7,270 nucleotides of DNA, taken from Prevotellaceae bacterium. Lineage in GTDB: Bacteria; Bacteroidota; Bacteroidia; Bacteroidales; UBA932. Shown in pieces: positions 1 through 5,508 of the stretch (position 1 is its first letter; each line of letters starts with the position of its first letter). The translations under genes and the position numbers were made by a program. A model generated the notes under the pieces. That model ran no database searches and was not told where the DNA came from. It saw only the letters and a list, made by a program, of their open reading frames with translations. The stretch is taken from positions 1 to 7,270 of the forward strand of contig JAITSM010000025.1 of the NCBI GenBank assembly GCA_031287815.1, in the 5' to 3' direction.

Positions 1-84
1 ATGATGTATGATGTATGATGTATGATGTATGATGTATGATGTATGATGTATGATGTATGATGTATGATGTATGATGTATGATGT
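1..84. repeat. ATGATGT heptanucleotide tandem array
   Basis: Twelve exact head-to-tail copies of the 7-mer ATGATGT fill this stretch without a single mismatch. The array starts at the window edge, so it may continue to the left and its full copy number is unknown. The unit is not a multiple of three, so the array is unlikely to encode a repeat protein. Such perfect arrays normally vary in copy number by slipped-strand replication. The next heptad, at 85-91 (ATGAAGT), differs by one base and opens the palindrome. Confidence 0.97.
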
Positions 85-114
85 ATGAAGTGGCTGGCGC
101 CAGCCACTTCATAC
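83..114. repeat. 32-bp perfect palindrome
   Basis: The arm GTATGAAGTGGCTGGC (83-98) is followed directly by its exact reverse complement (99-114), giving 16-bp arms with no spacer. Its central 28 bp (85-112) equal four heptads and keep the register of the ATGATGT array. In single-stranded DNA or RNA it would fold into a strong hairpin, and duplex DNA could form a cruciform. It lies 28 nt beyond the ATPase stop codon on the minus strand, so it could cap or end the ompA-like/ATPase transcript. No T-tract follows on the minus strand, so it is not a standard intrinsic terminator. Confidence 0.95.
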
Positions 115-175
115 TGCCAACTGAAGACTGCCAACTGCCGACTAATTCTCCGCTCTCCACTCTCCATTCTCAAAG
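113..175. repeat. Degenerate in-phase heptads
   Basis: Read in the 7-bp register set at position 1, this stretch splits into ACTGCCA, ACTGAAG, ACTGCCA, ACTGCCG, ACTAATT, CTCCGCT, CTCCACT, CTCCATT and CTCAAAG. It therefore holds an ACTGNNR family followed by a CTCCRYT family, both in phase with the perfect array. The 11-mer ACTGCCAACTG occurs at 113-123 and again at 127-137. From 142 onward the heptads overlap the last codons of the minus-strand ATPase gene. Confidence 0.85.
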
Positions 176-1293
176 TACCGTTTGCGCAGCCAGTATTCAA
201 ATACGGGGTTGATGAAGCAGGGTTTGTTGCGGTTGAAAGTAATGATTTCTTTTTTCTCCAGCGCCCCGCGCACCCGCGTGATGTTGGCTGAAGAGTGGAG
301 CTGGTAGGTGGCAATCACTTCAGCGGAACTGAAGCGGTCGACACCGTCAATGACGGCGTGGAGGTAATTGATTTGCGAGTCGCTCAAATCGTCGGCAAGG
401 AGGCGGAAGAGGTGGTCGTTGTAGTTGAGTAAGTCTTCGGTGGCGCCGTCGATCATGCTGTCTATAACAAAGCCTTTGGTGTTAAGCCAGCAGAGGTGCG
501 CGAACTGTTGCACATAAAAAGGGTAGCAGCGTGCCGTACGGCAAAGCATTTCGGCATAGTCTTTGGAGATGACGCGGCCGCTTTTGGAAAACGATTTGAC
601 GATATAATCCACCAGCGCTTTTTCGTCAATCGGCTCCAGCGGTATTTGTTCGCCGAACTTGTGGAATGCCTGTTTTTCGGCAAACAGGTTGCGCATGGCG
701 TTTATTTTGCTTCCGCATAACAGGTAGCCCACATTCCGTTGCGGCTTCCATTGCGCAATCAGGCGTTTTTGGAAGGCGGCGGTATCGTCAAAGCGGGCGA
801 TTTCCTGAAAATCGTTTATCCATACAATAAAGGCGGTGTTTTGCAGGGTGGCTATTTTCTCGGGCAGTTGCAGGATTTCGTCGGCAAATTCGGGCAGTCG
901 CTGCCTGTCGAAAATAATTTGCAACGGGGCATTTTGTTTCCTTTCGTTAATTTCGATATGCGGCCGGGCGAGCGGCAGCAGCTGTTCCGCTAATGCAATC
1001 CATTCGTCGCCGGTAGCGCAGGCGGCGCTGAAGAGCTCGCGCGCCAGCAGGGTATAGAAAGAATAGCTGTCGCGGACGTTAAACAGGTTGCAGGCGCACC
1101 ATTTCAATTCCGTTTGCCTGGCTGCCTGGATAAGCGCGCTGCGCACTAATGATTTTTTGCCGTAGCCTTCCGGCGCAATCAATACCGTATTTTCTTTGTT
1201 GGAGAGGTTGGAAGCAAGCCACGACAGCTCGTCTTTCCGCCCTACAAACGATTCGTTGATGACTTCTCGTGAAAATACAAAAGGGGAATCCAT
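142..1293 (-). CDS. AAA/STAND-type ATPase with altered Walker motifs
   Basis: This 383-aa protein follows the layout of Bacteroidetes ATPases of the archaeal-ATPase/AAA type. It has an N-terminal SPFVFSREV...SFVGRKDE lead, a P-loop at residues 40-48, a Walker B-like strand at 155-164, a sensor-like LLCGSK at 191-196, and a winged-helix-like tail ending in NPVFEYWLRKRY (362-373). Both nucleotide-binding motifs are off consensus. The P-loop reads APEGYGKKS, with Lys47 where Thr or Ser should follow the invariant Lys46. Walker B reads IVWINDFQEI, with Asn160 and Asp161 in place of Asp-Glu. The protein may bind ATP without hydrolysing it well. It is cytoplasmic, with no signal peptide or membrane segment. 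The start is 13 nt after the OmpA-like stop, so the two are probably cotranscribed. The last ten codons lie in the heptad repeats, so the C-terminus may be repeat-derived. The target or partner is unknown. Confidence 0.88.
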   Translation of the reverse strand: MDSPFVFSREVINESFVGRKDELSWLASNLSNKENTVLIAPEGYGKKSLVRSALIQAARQTELKWCACNLFNVRDSYSFYTLLARELFSAACATGDEWIALAEQLLPLARPHIEINERKQNAPLQIIFDRQRLPEFADEILQLPEKIATLQNTAFIVWINDFQEIARFDDTAAFQKRLIAQWKPQRNVGYLLCGSKINAMRNLFAEKQAFHKFGEQIPLEPIDEKALVDYIVKSFSKSGRVISKDYAEMLCRTARCYPFYVQQFAHLCWLNTKGFVIDSMIDGATEDLLNYNDHLFRLLADDLSDSQINYLHAVIDGVDRFSSAEVIATYQLHSSANITRVRGALEKKEIITFNRNKPCFINPVFEYWLRKRYFENGEWRAEN

Positions 1294-1306
1294 AGGTTTA
1301 ATTCGG

Positions 1307-2254
1307 TTATTCCAATATTTCGAACAGTTCGTCTAATTTTGGGGTCAGGATAATTTCGATACGCCGGTTTTTTTGGCGGGCGTCGGCAGTCTTGGCGTCA
1401 TCTAGGGGAATAAATTCGCCGCGTCCGGCGGCAGTGATGCGCCGGGCGTCGATTTGGGTATTTTTGAGCAGTTCGCGGACAACCGACGTGGCGCGTTTTA
1501 CGCTCAAGTCCCAGTTATCTTTCAAATCGCCCCTTCCGCGATAGGTTACGTCATCGGTATGCCCTTCTATCAATACGTTGATGTCGGAATTTTGCGCCAG
1601 CATTTGCGCCAGGTCTTTAATAGCGCTGGCGCCCCGCGCTTCTATGTCGTAGCTTCCCGAGCGGAAGAGCAGTTTATCTTCCATCGATACATATACCTTT
1701 CCGTTTTTCGTATGTACGCTCAACCCTTTTCCTTCAAAGCCGAGCAGGGCGTCGGACACTTTGCGCCGCAGGGCGGTTACCGTAGAGTCCTTACGCGCGA
1801 GGATTGTTTCCAGCTCCATTAACCGCTTGTTGCGTTTTTCCATTTCGTCCTGCATTTGTTGCAGCTCGCGAAGTTTCGCCGCCAAATCATCTTCCCTTTT
1901 TTGCAGTTCTTCGCGGGTACGCTGTATTTCGATGCTCATGCTGCCGGTTTCCTTGATGTTTTGCCGGCGGGAACGGTCCATCAGCCCTTGCAGTTCGACC
2001 AGTTGTTTTTGCAGCGATACTCTTTCGGCTTCGGTGGTTTCGTATTTTTTGGCAATTTCTTCCAATTCCTGCAGCCGGCGTTTCAGGGCGGCGTTTTCAG
2101 TGGCTAAATTATTCATCCGTTCGTTAATGTTGTTGCGGTCGTCCATTAAAAGGCGATAGTCGGCATTCAACGAATTATATTGCGTGCTCGACACGCAGGA
2201 GCTTAATCCCACTGCGGCAACCAAAAGAATAGAATAAATTTTAATGTATTTCAT
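1307..2254 (-). CDS. OmpA-family peptidoglycan-binding lipoprotein
   Basis: This 315-aa protein starts at the ATG complementary to 2252-2254. The longer frame back to 2284 is rejected because it begins inside the promoter box at 2282-2289. Residues 1-20 form a lipoprotein signal peptide with lipobox LSSC and lipidated Cys20. The residues after the cysteine (VSSTQ) show no acidic surface-export signal, which fits a periplasm-facing outer-membrane lipoprotein. Residues about 30-168 are heptad-rich, charged coiled coil. Residues about 185-305 are an OmpA C-terminal domain: VSMEDKLLFRSGS, LIEGHTDD (228-235), the peptidoglycan-contact stretch NWDLSVKRA (247-255), and a final NRRIEIIL (296-303). 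It likely tethers the outer membrane to peptidoglycan, with the coiled coil as a spacer or oligomerisation rod. Which named Bacteroidetes OmpA paralogue it matches cannot be decided here. Confidence 0.93.
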   Translation of the reverse strand: MKYIKIYSILLVAAVGLSSCVSSTQYNSLNADYRLLMDDRNNINERMNNLATENAALKRRLQELEEIAKKYETTEAERVSLQKQLVELQGLMDRSRRQNIKETGSMSIEIQRTREELQKREDDLAAKLRELQQMQDEMEKRNKRLMELETILARKDSTVTALRRKVSDALLGFEGKGLSVHTKNGKVYVSMEDKLLFRSGSYDIEARGASAIKDLAQMLAQNSDINVLIEGHTDDVTYRGRGDLKDNWDLSVKRATSVVRELLKNTQIDARRITAAGRGEFIPLDDAKTADARQKNRRIEIILTPKLDELFEILE

Positions 2255-2281
2255 GTCCGGAAACAGTTTTAATCTACGTCG

Positions 2282-2289
2282 CAAAGATA
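2282..2289 (-). promoter_or_regulatory. Bacteroidetes -7 box for the OmpA-like/ATPase pair
   Basis: The minus strand reads TATCTTTG, an exact match to the Bacteroidetes TAnnTTTG box. It lies 27 nt upstream of the ATG at 2254, leaving a short leader of about 20 nt. No clear TTG element is found at the expected upstream distance. The box fixes the internal ATG as the start. Confidence 0.72.
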
Positions 2290-2372
2290 CGAAAAGATTT
2301 AAAGATTTACTTATTTAAAAATTCCTGTATCGTTATTTTCAGGACGGAAAATCTTAACTTGGAAAAAAAATG

Positions 2373-2380
2373 TAACTTTG
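2373..2380 (+). promoter_or_regulatory. -7 box for the zeta-like kinase gene
   Basis: TAACTTTG matches TAnnTTTG. Only four bases separate it from the ATG at 2385, so transcription would begin at or next to the start codon and the mRNA would be leaderless or nearly so. No good -33 TTG element is seen at the usual distance. Confidence 0.55.
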
Positions 2381-2384
2381 TTGT

Positions 2385-2696
2385 ATGAATAGAAACCTAT
2401 ATGTAATAGCTGGATGTAATGGCGCAGGAAAAACAACTGCTTCTTACGCAATATTACCGGGAATCTTGAATTGTAAAGCATTTGTAAATGTCGATGAAAT
2501 TGCCTCCGAAATAATAGAACGGCGATATGTGAACGGAATAAAAAACCTGTTTAATATTTATATCCCCATTTCGGATGTCGTATTACTCATTGATAACTCA
2601 GGGGGCGCCTATGAACTTATTGCAAGGAAAGTAAACGCTTCTCCTGTCGAAATAATAAATCAAACAAAGTTTAATCAATTACAAGGAATATCATGA
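2385..2696 (+). CDS. Zeta-toxin-like P-loop kinase, internally deleted
   Basis: The 103-aa product starts with a zeta-toxin/P-loop kinase front: LYVIAGCNGAGKTT (residues 5-18, Walker A G10 to T17), then the LPGILNC and FVNVDEIA stretches (to residue 40), whose Asp37 matches the usual catalytic acid. It then jumps to a family C-terminal part: IIERRYVNGIKNLFNIYIPI (43-62) and the LLIDNSGG strand (68-74). Full-length relatives are roughly 190-200 aa. The missing middle normally holds the substrate-recognition helix, the FETTL-like strand and the RV-rich arginine region. The frame is intact across the join, where GAAAT occurs twice, at 2498-2502 (GAT GAA ATT) and just downstream (GAA ATA), as expected from a microhomology deletion. 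Kinase activity is probably lost. The gene is AT-rich compared with tmk and ygiQ. It overlaps the next gene by ATGA. I list it as a CDS because the frame is open, but it may be a pseudogene. Confidence 0.75.
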   Translation: MNRNLYVIAGCNGAGKTTASYAILPGILNCKAFVNVDEIASEIIERRYVNGIKNLFNIYIPISDVVLLIDNSGGAYELIARKVNASPVEIINQTKFNQLQGIS

Positions 2697-2845
2697 AGAC
2701 AAAAGAAAAAGATGAAGAATTGGTGAATAAAATTTTACAGGGTCTTGAACTGTCCCGTAAAAAATTGTATGAATATAAAAAACGGAACAACCAACCGTTG
2801 GTTCTTCTCCAAGATAACAAAATTATAAAGGTAAAACTACAGTAA
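2693..2845 (+). CDS. 50-aa lysine-rich protein, possible partner of the zeta-like kinase
   Basis: This small gene begins with ATGAAGACA at 2693 and ends with TAA at 2843-2845. Its ATG overlaps the TGA of the kinase gene by four bases (ATGA), a layout typical of translational coupling. The product is charged and helical in its first two thirds (MKTKEKDEELVNKILQGLEL, then a KKLYEYKK stretch). It ends in a short beta-like tail, PLVLLQDNKIIKVKLQ. There is no signal peptide or membrane segment. In gene order it resembles small proteins that accompany zeta-like kinases in Bacteroidetes, so an antitoxin or accessory role is inferred and not shown. The canonical epsilon antitoxin is longer and sits upstream, so this is not an epsilon homologue that I can recognise. 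Confidence 0.72.
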   Translation: MKTKEKDEELVNKILQGLELSRKKLYEYKKRNNQPLVLLQDNKIIKVKLQ

Positions 2846-2857
2846 CCCTTCCGGGTT
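2844..2857 (+). terminator. Weak hairpin after the 50-aa gene
   Basis: AACCC (2844-2848) and GGGTT (2853-2857) pair around a TTCC loop directly at the TAA stop. The 5-bp stem is followed by only a short T-run (TTTC), so termination would be weak at best. It lies between the small gene and the tmk promoter box. Confidence 0.3.
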
Positions 2858-2870
2858 TCAAATCTTGAAT

Positions 2871-2878
2871 TACCTTTG
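2871..2878 (+). promoter_or_regulatory. -7 box for tmk
   Basis: TACCTTTG matches TAnnTTTG and ends 15 nt before the tmk ATG at 2894. It covers the upstream TTG at 2876, which argues against that codon as the start. No -33 element is evident. Confidence 0.55.
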
Positions 2879-2893
2879 CAAAAAAACAGCATT

Positions 2894-3568
2894 ATGTTTA
2901 TTGTACTGGAAGGGCTGGATGGGGCTGGGAAATCGACGCAGGCGGCGTTGCTGCGCGAATATATGGCTACCCTCCGGCATGAGACTAAATTTATGCATTT
3001 CCCGCGCTTCGACCGGCCGGTCTTCGGCGAACTGGCGGCAAAGTTCCTGCGCGGCGATTTCGGCGAAGCGGCGGAGGTGAATCCTTACTTAGTGGCCTTG
3101 CTCTACGCCGGCAACCGCTACGATGCCGCGCCGGTTATCCGCACATGGATAGACGGGGGGTTTTCGGTGGTGCTTGACCGCTACGTTTATTCCAATATTG
3201 CCTACCAGTGCGCCAAACTGGACGATCCTGCAGCGCAGCGCGCCCTCCGGCAGTGGATATGGAACATGGAGTATGATTATTTTGCCATTCCACTACCCGA
3301 TTTAACTCTTTTCCTCGACGTCCCCCTGCAGCATGTGGAAAAAAAACTGGCGGAAGAGCGCGACGGCGACGACCGCCTTTATTTGCAGGGGAAGAAAGAC
3401 ATTCATGAAAGCAGCATTCCCCTCCAACAGAAGGTGCGCCGCATTTACTTGGAACAGGCGGCTATCGACCCGGCGTTTCATATCATCAAGTGCGCCGGCG
3501 AGAAAGACGGCATTCTTCCTCCGGAACAGATTTTCGACAAAGTGAAACGTGCGGCTTTCGGCGCATAG
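2894..3568 (+). CDS. tmk: Thymidylate kinase
   Basis: The 224-aa enzyme phosphorylates dTMP to dTDP with ATP in the cytoplasm, the step shared by de novo and salvage dTTP synthesis. The P-loop is in MFIVLEGLDGAGKSTQ (residues 1-16). A FPRFDRPVFGEL segment (36-47) lies in the dTMP-site region. The DR motif is in VVLDRYVYSNIAYQCAKL (92-109). The lid region is about 154-170 (EERDGDDRLYLQGKKDIHE), and a PDLTLFLDVP strand occupies 135-144. The sequence closely follows the Bacteroidales form, including the LYAGNR and IWNMEYDYF stretches. The length is slightly above the usual 200-215 aa. The ATG at 2894 is preferred over the TTG at 2876 because the latter lies in the promoter box and the family begins right at this Met. 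The stop is 12 nt from the convergent ygiQ stop. Confidence 0.97.
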   Translation: MFIVLEGLDGAGKSTQAALLREYMATLRHETKFMHFPRFDRPVFGELAAKFLRGDFGEAAEVNPYLVALLYAGNRYDAAPVIRTWIDGGFSVVLDRYVYSNIAYQCAKLDDPAAQRALRQWIWNMEYDYFAIPLPDLTLFLDVPLQHVEKKLAEERDGDDRLYLQGKKDIHESSIPLQQKVRRIYLEQAAIDPAFHIIKCAGEKDGILPPEQIFDKVKRAAFGA

Positions 3569-3581
3569 CGCGCCCCGCGCT
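3567..3581. terminator. Compact GC hairpin between convergent tmk and ygiQ
   Basis: AGCGCG (3567-3572) pairs with CGCGCT (3576-3581) around a CCC loop, spanning the end of tmk and the gap before the ygiQ stop. It could slow polymerase from both sides. No T-tract follows on either strand, so it is a weak terminator candidate. Confidence 0.35.
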
Positions 3582-5308
3582 TATTCCCGGCGCCGGAAAA
3601 ACCATTCTTTCTGCCGCAACTTTTCTGTTTTTGCGCGCGGCACATATACTTTTTGCATGGTACACGGATCGATGCCGGCATAGAAAATTGCCGAAGCGTG
3701 CGTCATGGGAGTAGGCGTGAAATCCTGCACCTGTTCCGGATGCATGGAGAGGCGCTGTAATTTCCGCGCAAGCTGCCGCATGTCATTTTCCGTGCAGCCA
3801 GGATGCGAAGAAATAAAATACGGAACCAGCTGCAACCGCAGGGCTTCTTTACGGTTTTGCGTATCGAAAAGTTCCTTCAGTTTTTCAAACAGCGCAAATG
3901 ACGGTTTGCGCATTACCTGCAACACGTGCTGTTCGGTGTGTTCCGGCGCGACTTTCAGGCGTCCCGATACATGATGCCGCAATAAATCCCTGAAATATTC
4001 TTCGCCGCTGGCGTCCGAAAATCCTTTTTCATCCAAAAACAAATCATAGCGAATGCCGCTGCCGATAAAGGCTTTCTTAATGGCTTTGCATTTGCGCAGG
4101 GCGCCGTAGAGGTTTAACAAACGGCTGTGCCCGGTATGCAGGTTTTTACAAATGCGCGGGAAAATACAGGAATGCCGCCGGCATTGTACACAAAGCGTTT
4201 CCTCCTTTCCTTTCATGCCGTACATATTGGCGGAGGGGCCGCCCACGTCGGAGAGGTAGCCCTTGAACCCGTCCATTTGCGTAATACGCTCCACTTCGCG
4301 CAAAATCGATTGCTCGGAACGCGAAACAATAAACCGCCCCTGATGAGCGGCTATGGTGCAGAAACTGCAACCGCCAAAGCAACCGCGATGAATCATTACC
4401 GAATGTTTAATCATTTCGTAAGCCGGAATAGGTTTCCCCCTGTAACGCGGATGTGGCAGCCGCGTGTATGGCAAATCAAAGGAGGCGTCGATTTCCTTTT
4501 CCGTCATCATGGCGCCCGGCGGGTTGACGACCACCTTCCCGCCGCCGGAAGGCTCTATCAACCGCCGGGCGCCTTCCTTTTTATTTGCTTCCTGCTCAAT
4601 GACGGCAAAGTTTTCGGCAAACTTGCGCTTGCTTTTCATACATTCTTCAAACGAATGCAGTATACAGTCGCTGGCGTTGCCTTCTGCGGGGTATTCGCTG
4701 GCTGCCAGGTAAGCGGTTTGCGGGATATTGCGCAATTGCAGGACAGGTTCCCCGTTAGCCAGGCGCCGCGCAATTTCGCGTACAGGCGCTTCCCCCATGC
4801 CGTAGACCAGTAAATCAGCCTTGCTTTCCACCAGTACGGACGGCAGCAGCCTGTCGCGCCAATAATCATAATGTGTCAGCCGCCGCAACGAGGCTTCTAT
4901 GCCGCCGATAATGACGGGCGTTCCGGGAAACAGTTCCCGGAGGATTTGCGTGTACACGGTCGTGGCGTAATCGGGGCGGAAACCGGCTTTCCCGCCGGGC
5001 GTATAGGCGTCGTTGCTGCGCAGGCGTTTGTTGGCGGTGTAGTGGTTGACCATACTGTCCATGCCGCCGGAGGTAACGCCGAAAAACAGGCGCGGCTGCC
5101 CCAGTTTTTTGAAGTCGCGCCGGTCGTCGCGCCAGTTGGGCTGCGGGACAATGGCTACGCGGTAGCCTTCCGCTTCCAGCGCCCGCCCGATCACCGCCGT
5201 CCCGAACGACGGATGATCCACATACGCATCGCCGCTGAAAAGGATAATATCCGGGCGCTCCCACCCCAATATTTTCAATTCCCTGACCGATGTTGGCAAA
5301 AAAGGCAT
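3581..5308 (-). CDS. ygiQ: YgiQ family radical SAM protein
   Basis: This 575-aa protein belongs to the YgiQ/UPF0313 radical SAM family, whose reaction is not established. The N-terminal part (about 1-200) is the family-specific domain, with FLPTSVREL, ILFSGDAYVDHPSFG, FFGVTSGGMDSMVNHYT and IIGGIEASLRRLTHYDYW. The radical SAM core follows, with the 4Fe-4S motif CFGGCSFC at Cys310, Cys314 and Cys317. Further conserved cysteines are Cys373, Cys376, Cys381 and Cys387 (CVQC..., then CIFPRIC). Later core strands include LKVAPEHTE (451-459), and PYFISSHPGC occupies 496-505. The end, DPCTMQKVYVPR, is typical of the family, and the length fits its shorter members. The start is the ATG at 5308. The in-frame TTG at 5332 overlaps the promoter box and is rejected. 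It is convergent with tmk and divergent from hicA. Confidence 0.95.
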   Translation of the reverse strand: MPFLPTSVRELKILGWERPDIILFSGDAYVDHPSFGTAVIGRALEAEGYRVAIVPQPNWRDDRRDFKKLGQPRLFFGVTSGGMDSMVNHYTANKRLRSNDAYTPGGKAGFRPDYATTVYTQILRELFPGTPVIIGGIEASLRRLTHYDYWRDRLLPSVLVESKADLLVYGMGEAPVREIARRLANGEPVLQLRNIPQTAYLAASEYPAEGNASDCILHSFEECMKSKRKFAENFAVIEQEANKKEGARRLIEPSGGGKVVVNPPGAMMTEKEIDASFDLPYTRLPHPRYRGKPIPAYEMIKHSVMIHRGCFGGCSFCTIAAHQGRFIVSRSEQSILREVERITQMDGFKGYLSDVGGPSANMYGMKGKEETLCVQCRRHSCIFPRICKNLHTGHSRLLNLYGALRKCKAIKKAFIGSGIRYDLFLDEKGFSDASGEEYFRDLLRHHVSGRLKVAPEHTEQHVLQVMRKPSFALFEKLKELFDTQNRKEALRLQLVPYFISSHPGCTENDMRQLARKLQRLSMHPEQVQDFTPTPMTHASAIFYAGIDPCTMQKVYVPRAKTEKLRQKEWFFRRRE

Positions 5309-5329
5309 GTAAAACGTTTTATTCTCCTG

Positions 5330-5337
5330 CAAAAGTA
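5330..5337 (-). promoter_or_regulatory. -7 box for ygiQ
   Basis: The minus strand reads TACTTTTG, matching TAnnTTTG, about 21 nt upstream of the ygiQ ATG. It is followed by GCAGGAGAA, a possible purine-rich ribosome-binding segment. It overlaps the in-frame TTG at 5332. Confidence 0.55.
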
Positions 5338-5381
5338 GGAAAAATATTTGGTGAATTTTAAGATAGCGGCGTTACTACATT

Positions 5382-5403
5382 ATTGTTTTATTTTTAAAAC
5401 AAT
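5382..5403. repeat. AT-rich inverted repeat in the ygiQ-hicA gap
   Basis: ATTGTTTT (5382-5389) and AAAACAAT (5396-5403) are perfect complements around ATTTTT. The left 42-bp direct repeat starts at the next base. The repeat lies between two divergent genes, where no terminator is needed, so it may be regulatory or a remnant of an older gene end. Confidence 0.5.
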
Positions 5404-5445
5404 TTTCCCAAAAAAATAAAAGGAGCAACTTTGAAAAAAGTTGTT
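5404..5445. repeat. Left 42-bp direct repeat flanking hicAB
   Basis: This segment matches 6125-6166 at 40 of 42 positions without gaps (mismatches at 5409 and 5433), offset by 721 bp. It contains GGAGCAACTTT and AAGTTGTT, the two inner arms of the hairpin that is complete at the right-hand copy. Here the right arm is cut short: after GTTGTT the sequence departs from CCTTTTATTTT. The pair brackets the hicAB cassette. Confidence 0.88.
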
Positions 5446-5466
5446 TTGCGACTAAAAAATAGTTGC
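5425..5466. promoter_or_regulatory. Candidate tandem operator of hicAB
   Basis: Two inverted repeats built from the same half-site lie side by side. CAACT (5426-5430) pairs with AGTTG (5439-5443), and GCGACTA (5448-5454) pairs with TAGTTGC (5460-5466) with one wobble. Their centres are about 22 bp apart, close to two helical turns. The second repeat covers the probable -33 TTG of the hicA promoter. This is where an autorepressing HicB would be expected to bind. The first repeat is also part of the terminator-like direct repeat, so its operator role is less certain. Confidence 0.45.
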
Positions 5467-5491
5467 TATTAAAAATAAAATCGTATCTTTG
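5463..5491 (+). promoter_or_regulatory. hicAB promoter (TTG, 18 nt, TATCTTTG)
   Basis: TTG at 5463-5465 is followed after 18 nt by TATCTTTG at 5484-5491, the best Bacteroidetes-type promoter on the plus strand. The hicA ATG follows 18 nt later, preceded by the purine-rich leader GAAGAAAAAGAAAAC. The same TTG-18-TATCTTTG arrangement precedes the tRNA-Leu gene. Confidence 0.75.
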
Positions 5492-5508
5492 TCGAAGAAA
5501 AAGAAAAC

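Noticed and set aside
1..84. CRISPR-like array
   Set aside because: The unit is 7 bp, with no spacers and no cas genes nearby. It is a simple tandem repeat.
85..291. Plus-strand 68-codon frame over the palindrome and the ATPase end
   Set aside because: It is made of the palindrome, heptads and the antisense of the ATPase C-terminus. The protein shows no family features.
1454..2159. Plus-strand frames of 122 and 132 codons opposite the OmpA-like gene
   Set aside because: They are antisense shadows. The minus-strand frame has a signal peptide, coiled coil and OmpA domain.
2255..2284. Ten-residue N-terminal extension of the OmpA-like protein
   Set aside because: It would start within the TATCTTTG promoter box and would place charged residues before an otherwise standard lipoprotein signal.
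2876..2893. TTG start for tmk
   Set aside because: The codon is part of the TACCTTTG box. The family's start is the Met at 2894.
3587..3596. CCGGCGCCGG palindrome near the ygiQ 3' end as a terminator
   Set aside because: It is a short self-complementary run within coding sequence with no loop or suitable T-tract. It is likely chance in GC-rich DNA.
4127..4813. 228-codon plus-strand frame inside ygiQ
   Set aside because: It is antisense to the conserved radical SAM gene and shows no recognisable domain. Long shadow frames are common in GC-rich genes.
5309..5508. Riboswitch or small RNA upstream of ygiQ
   Set aside because: The leader of ygiQ is only about 20 nt, and the hairpins in this gap are better explained by the direct repeat and the hicAB operator.
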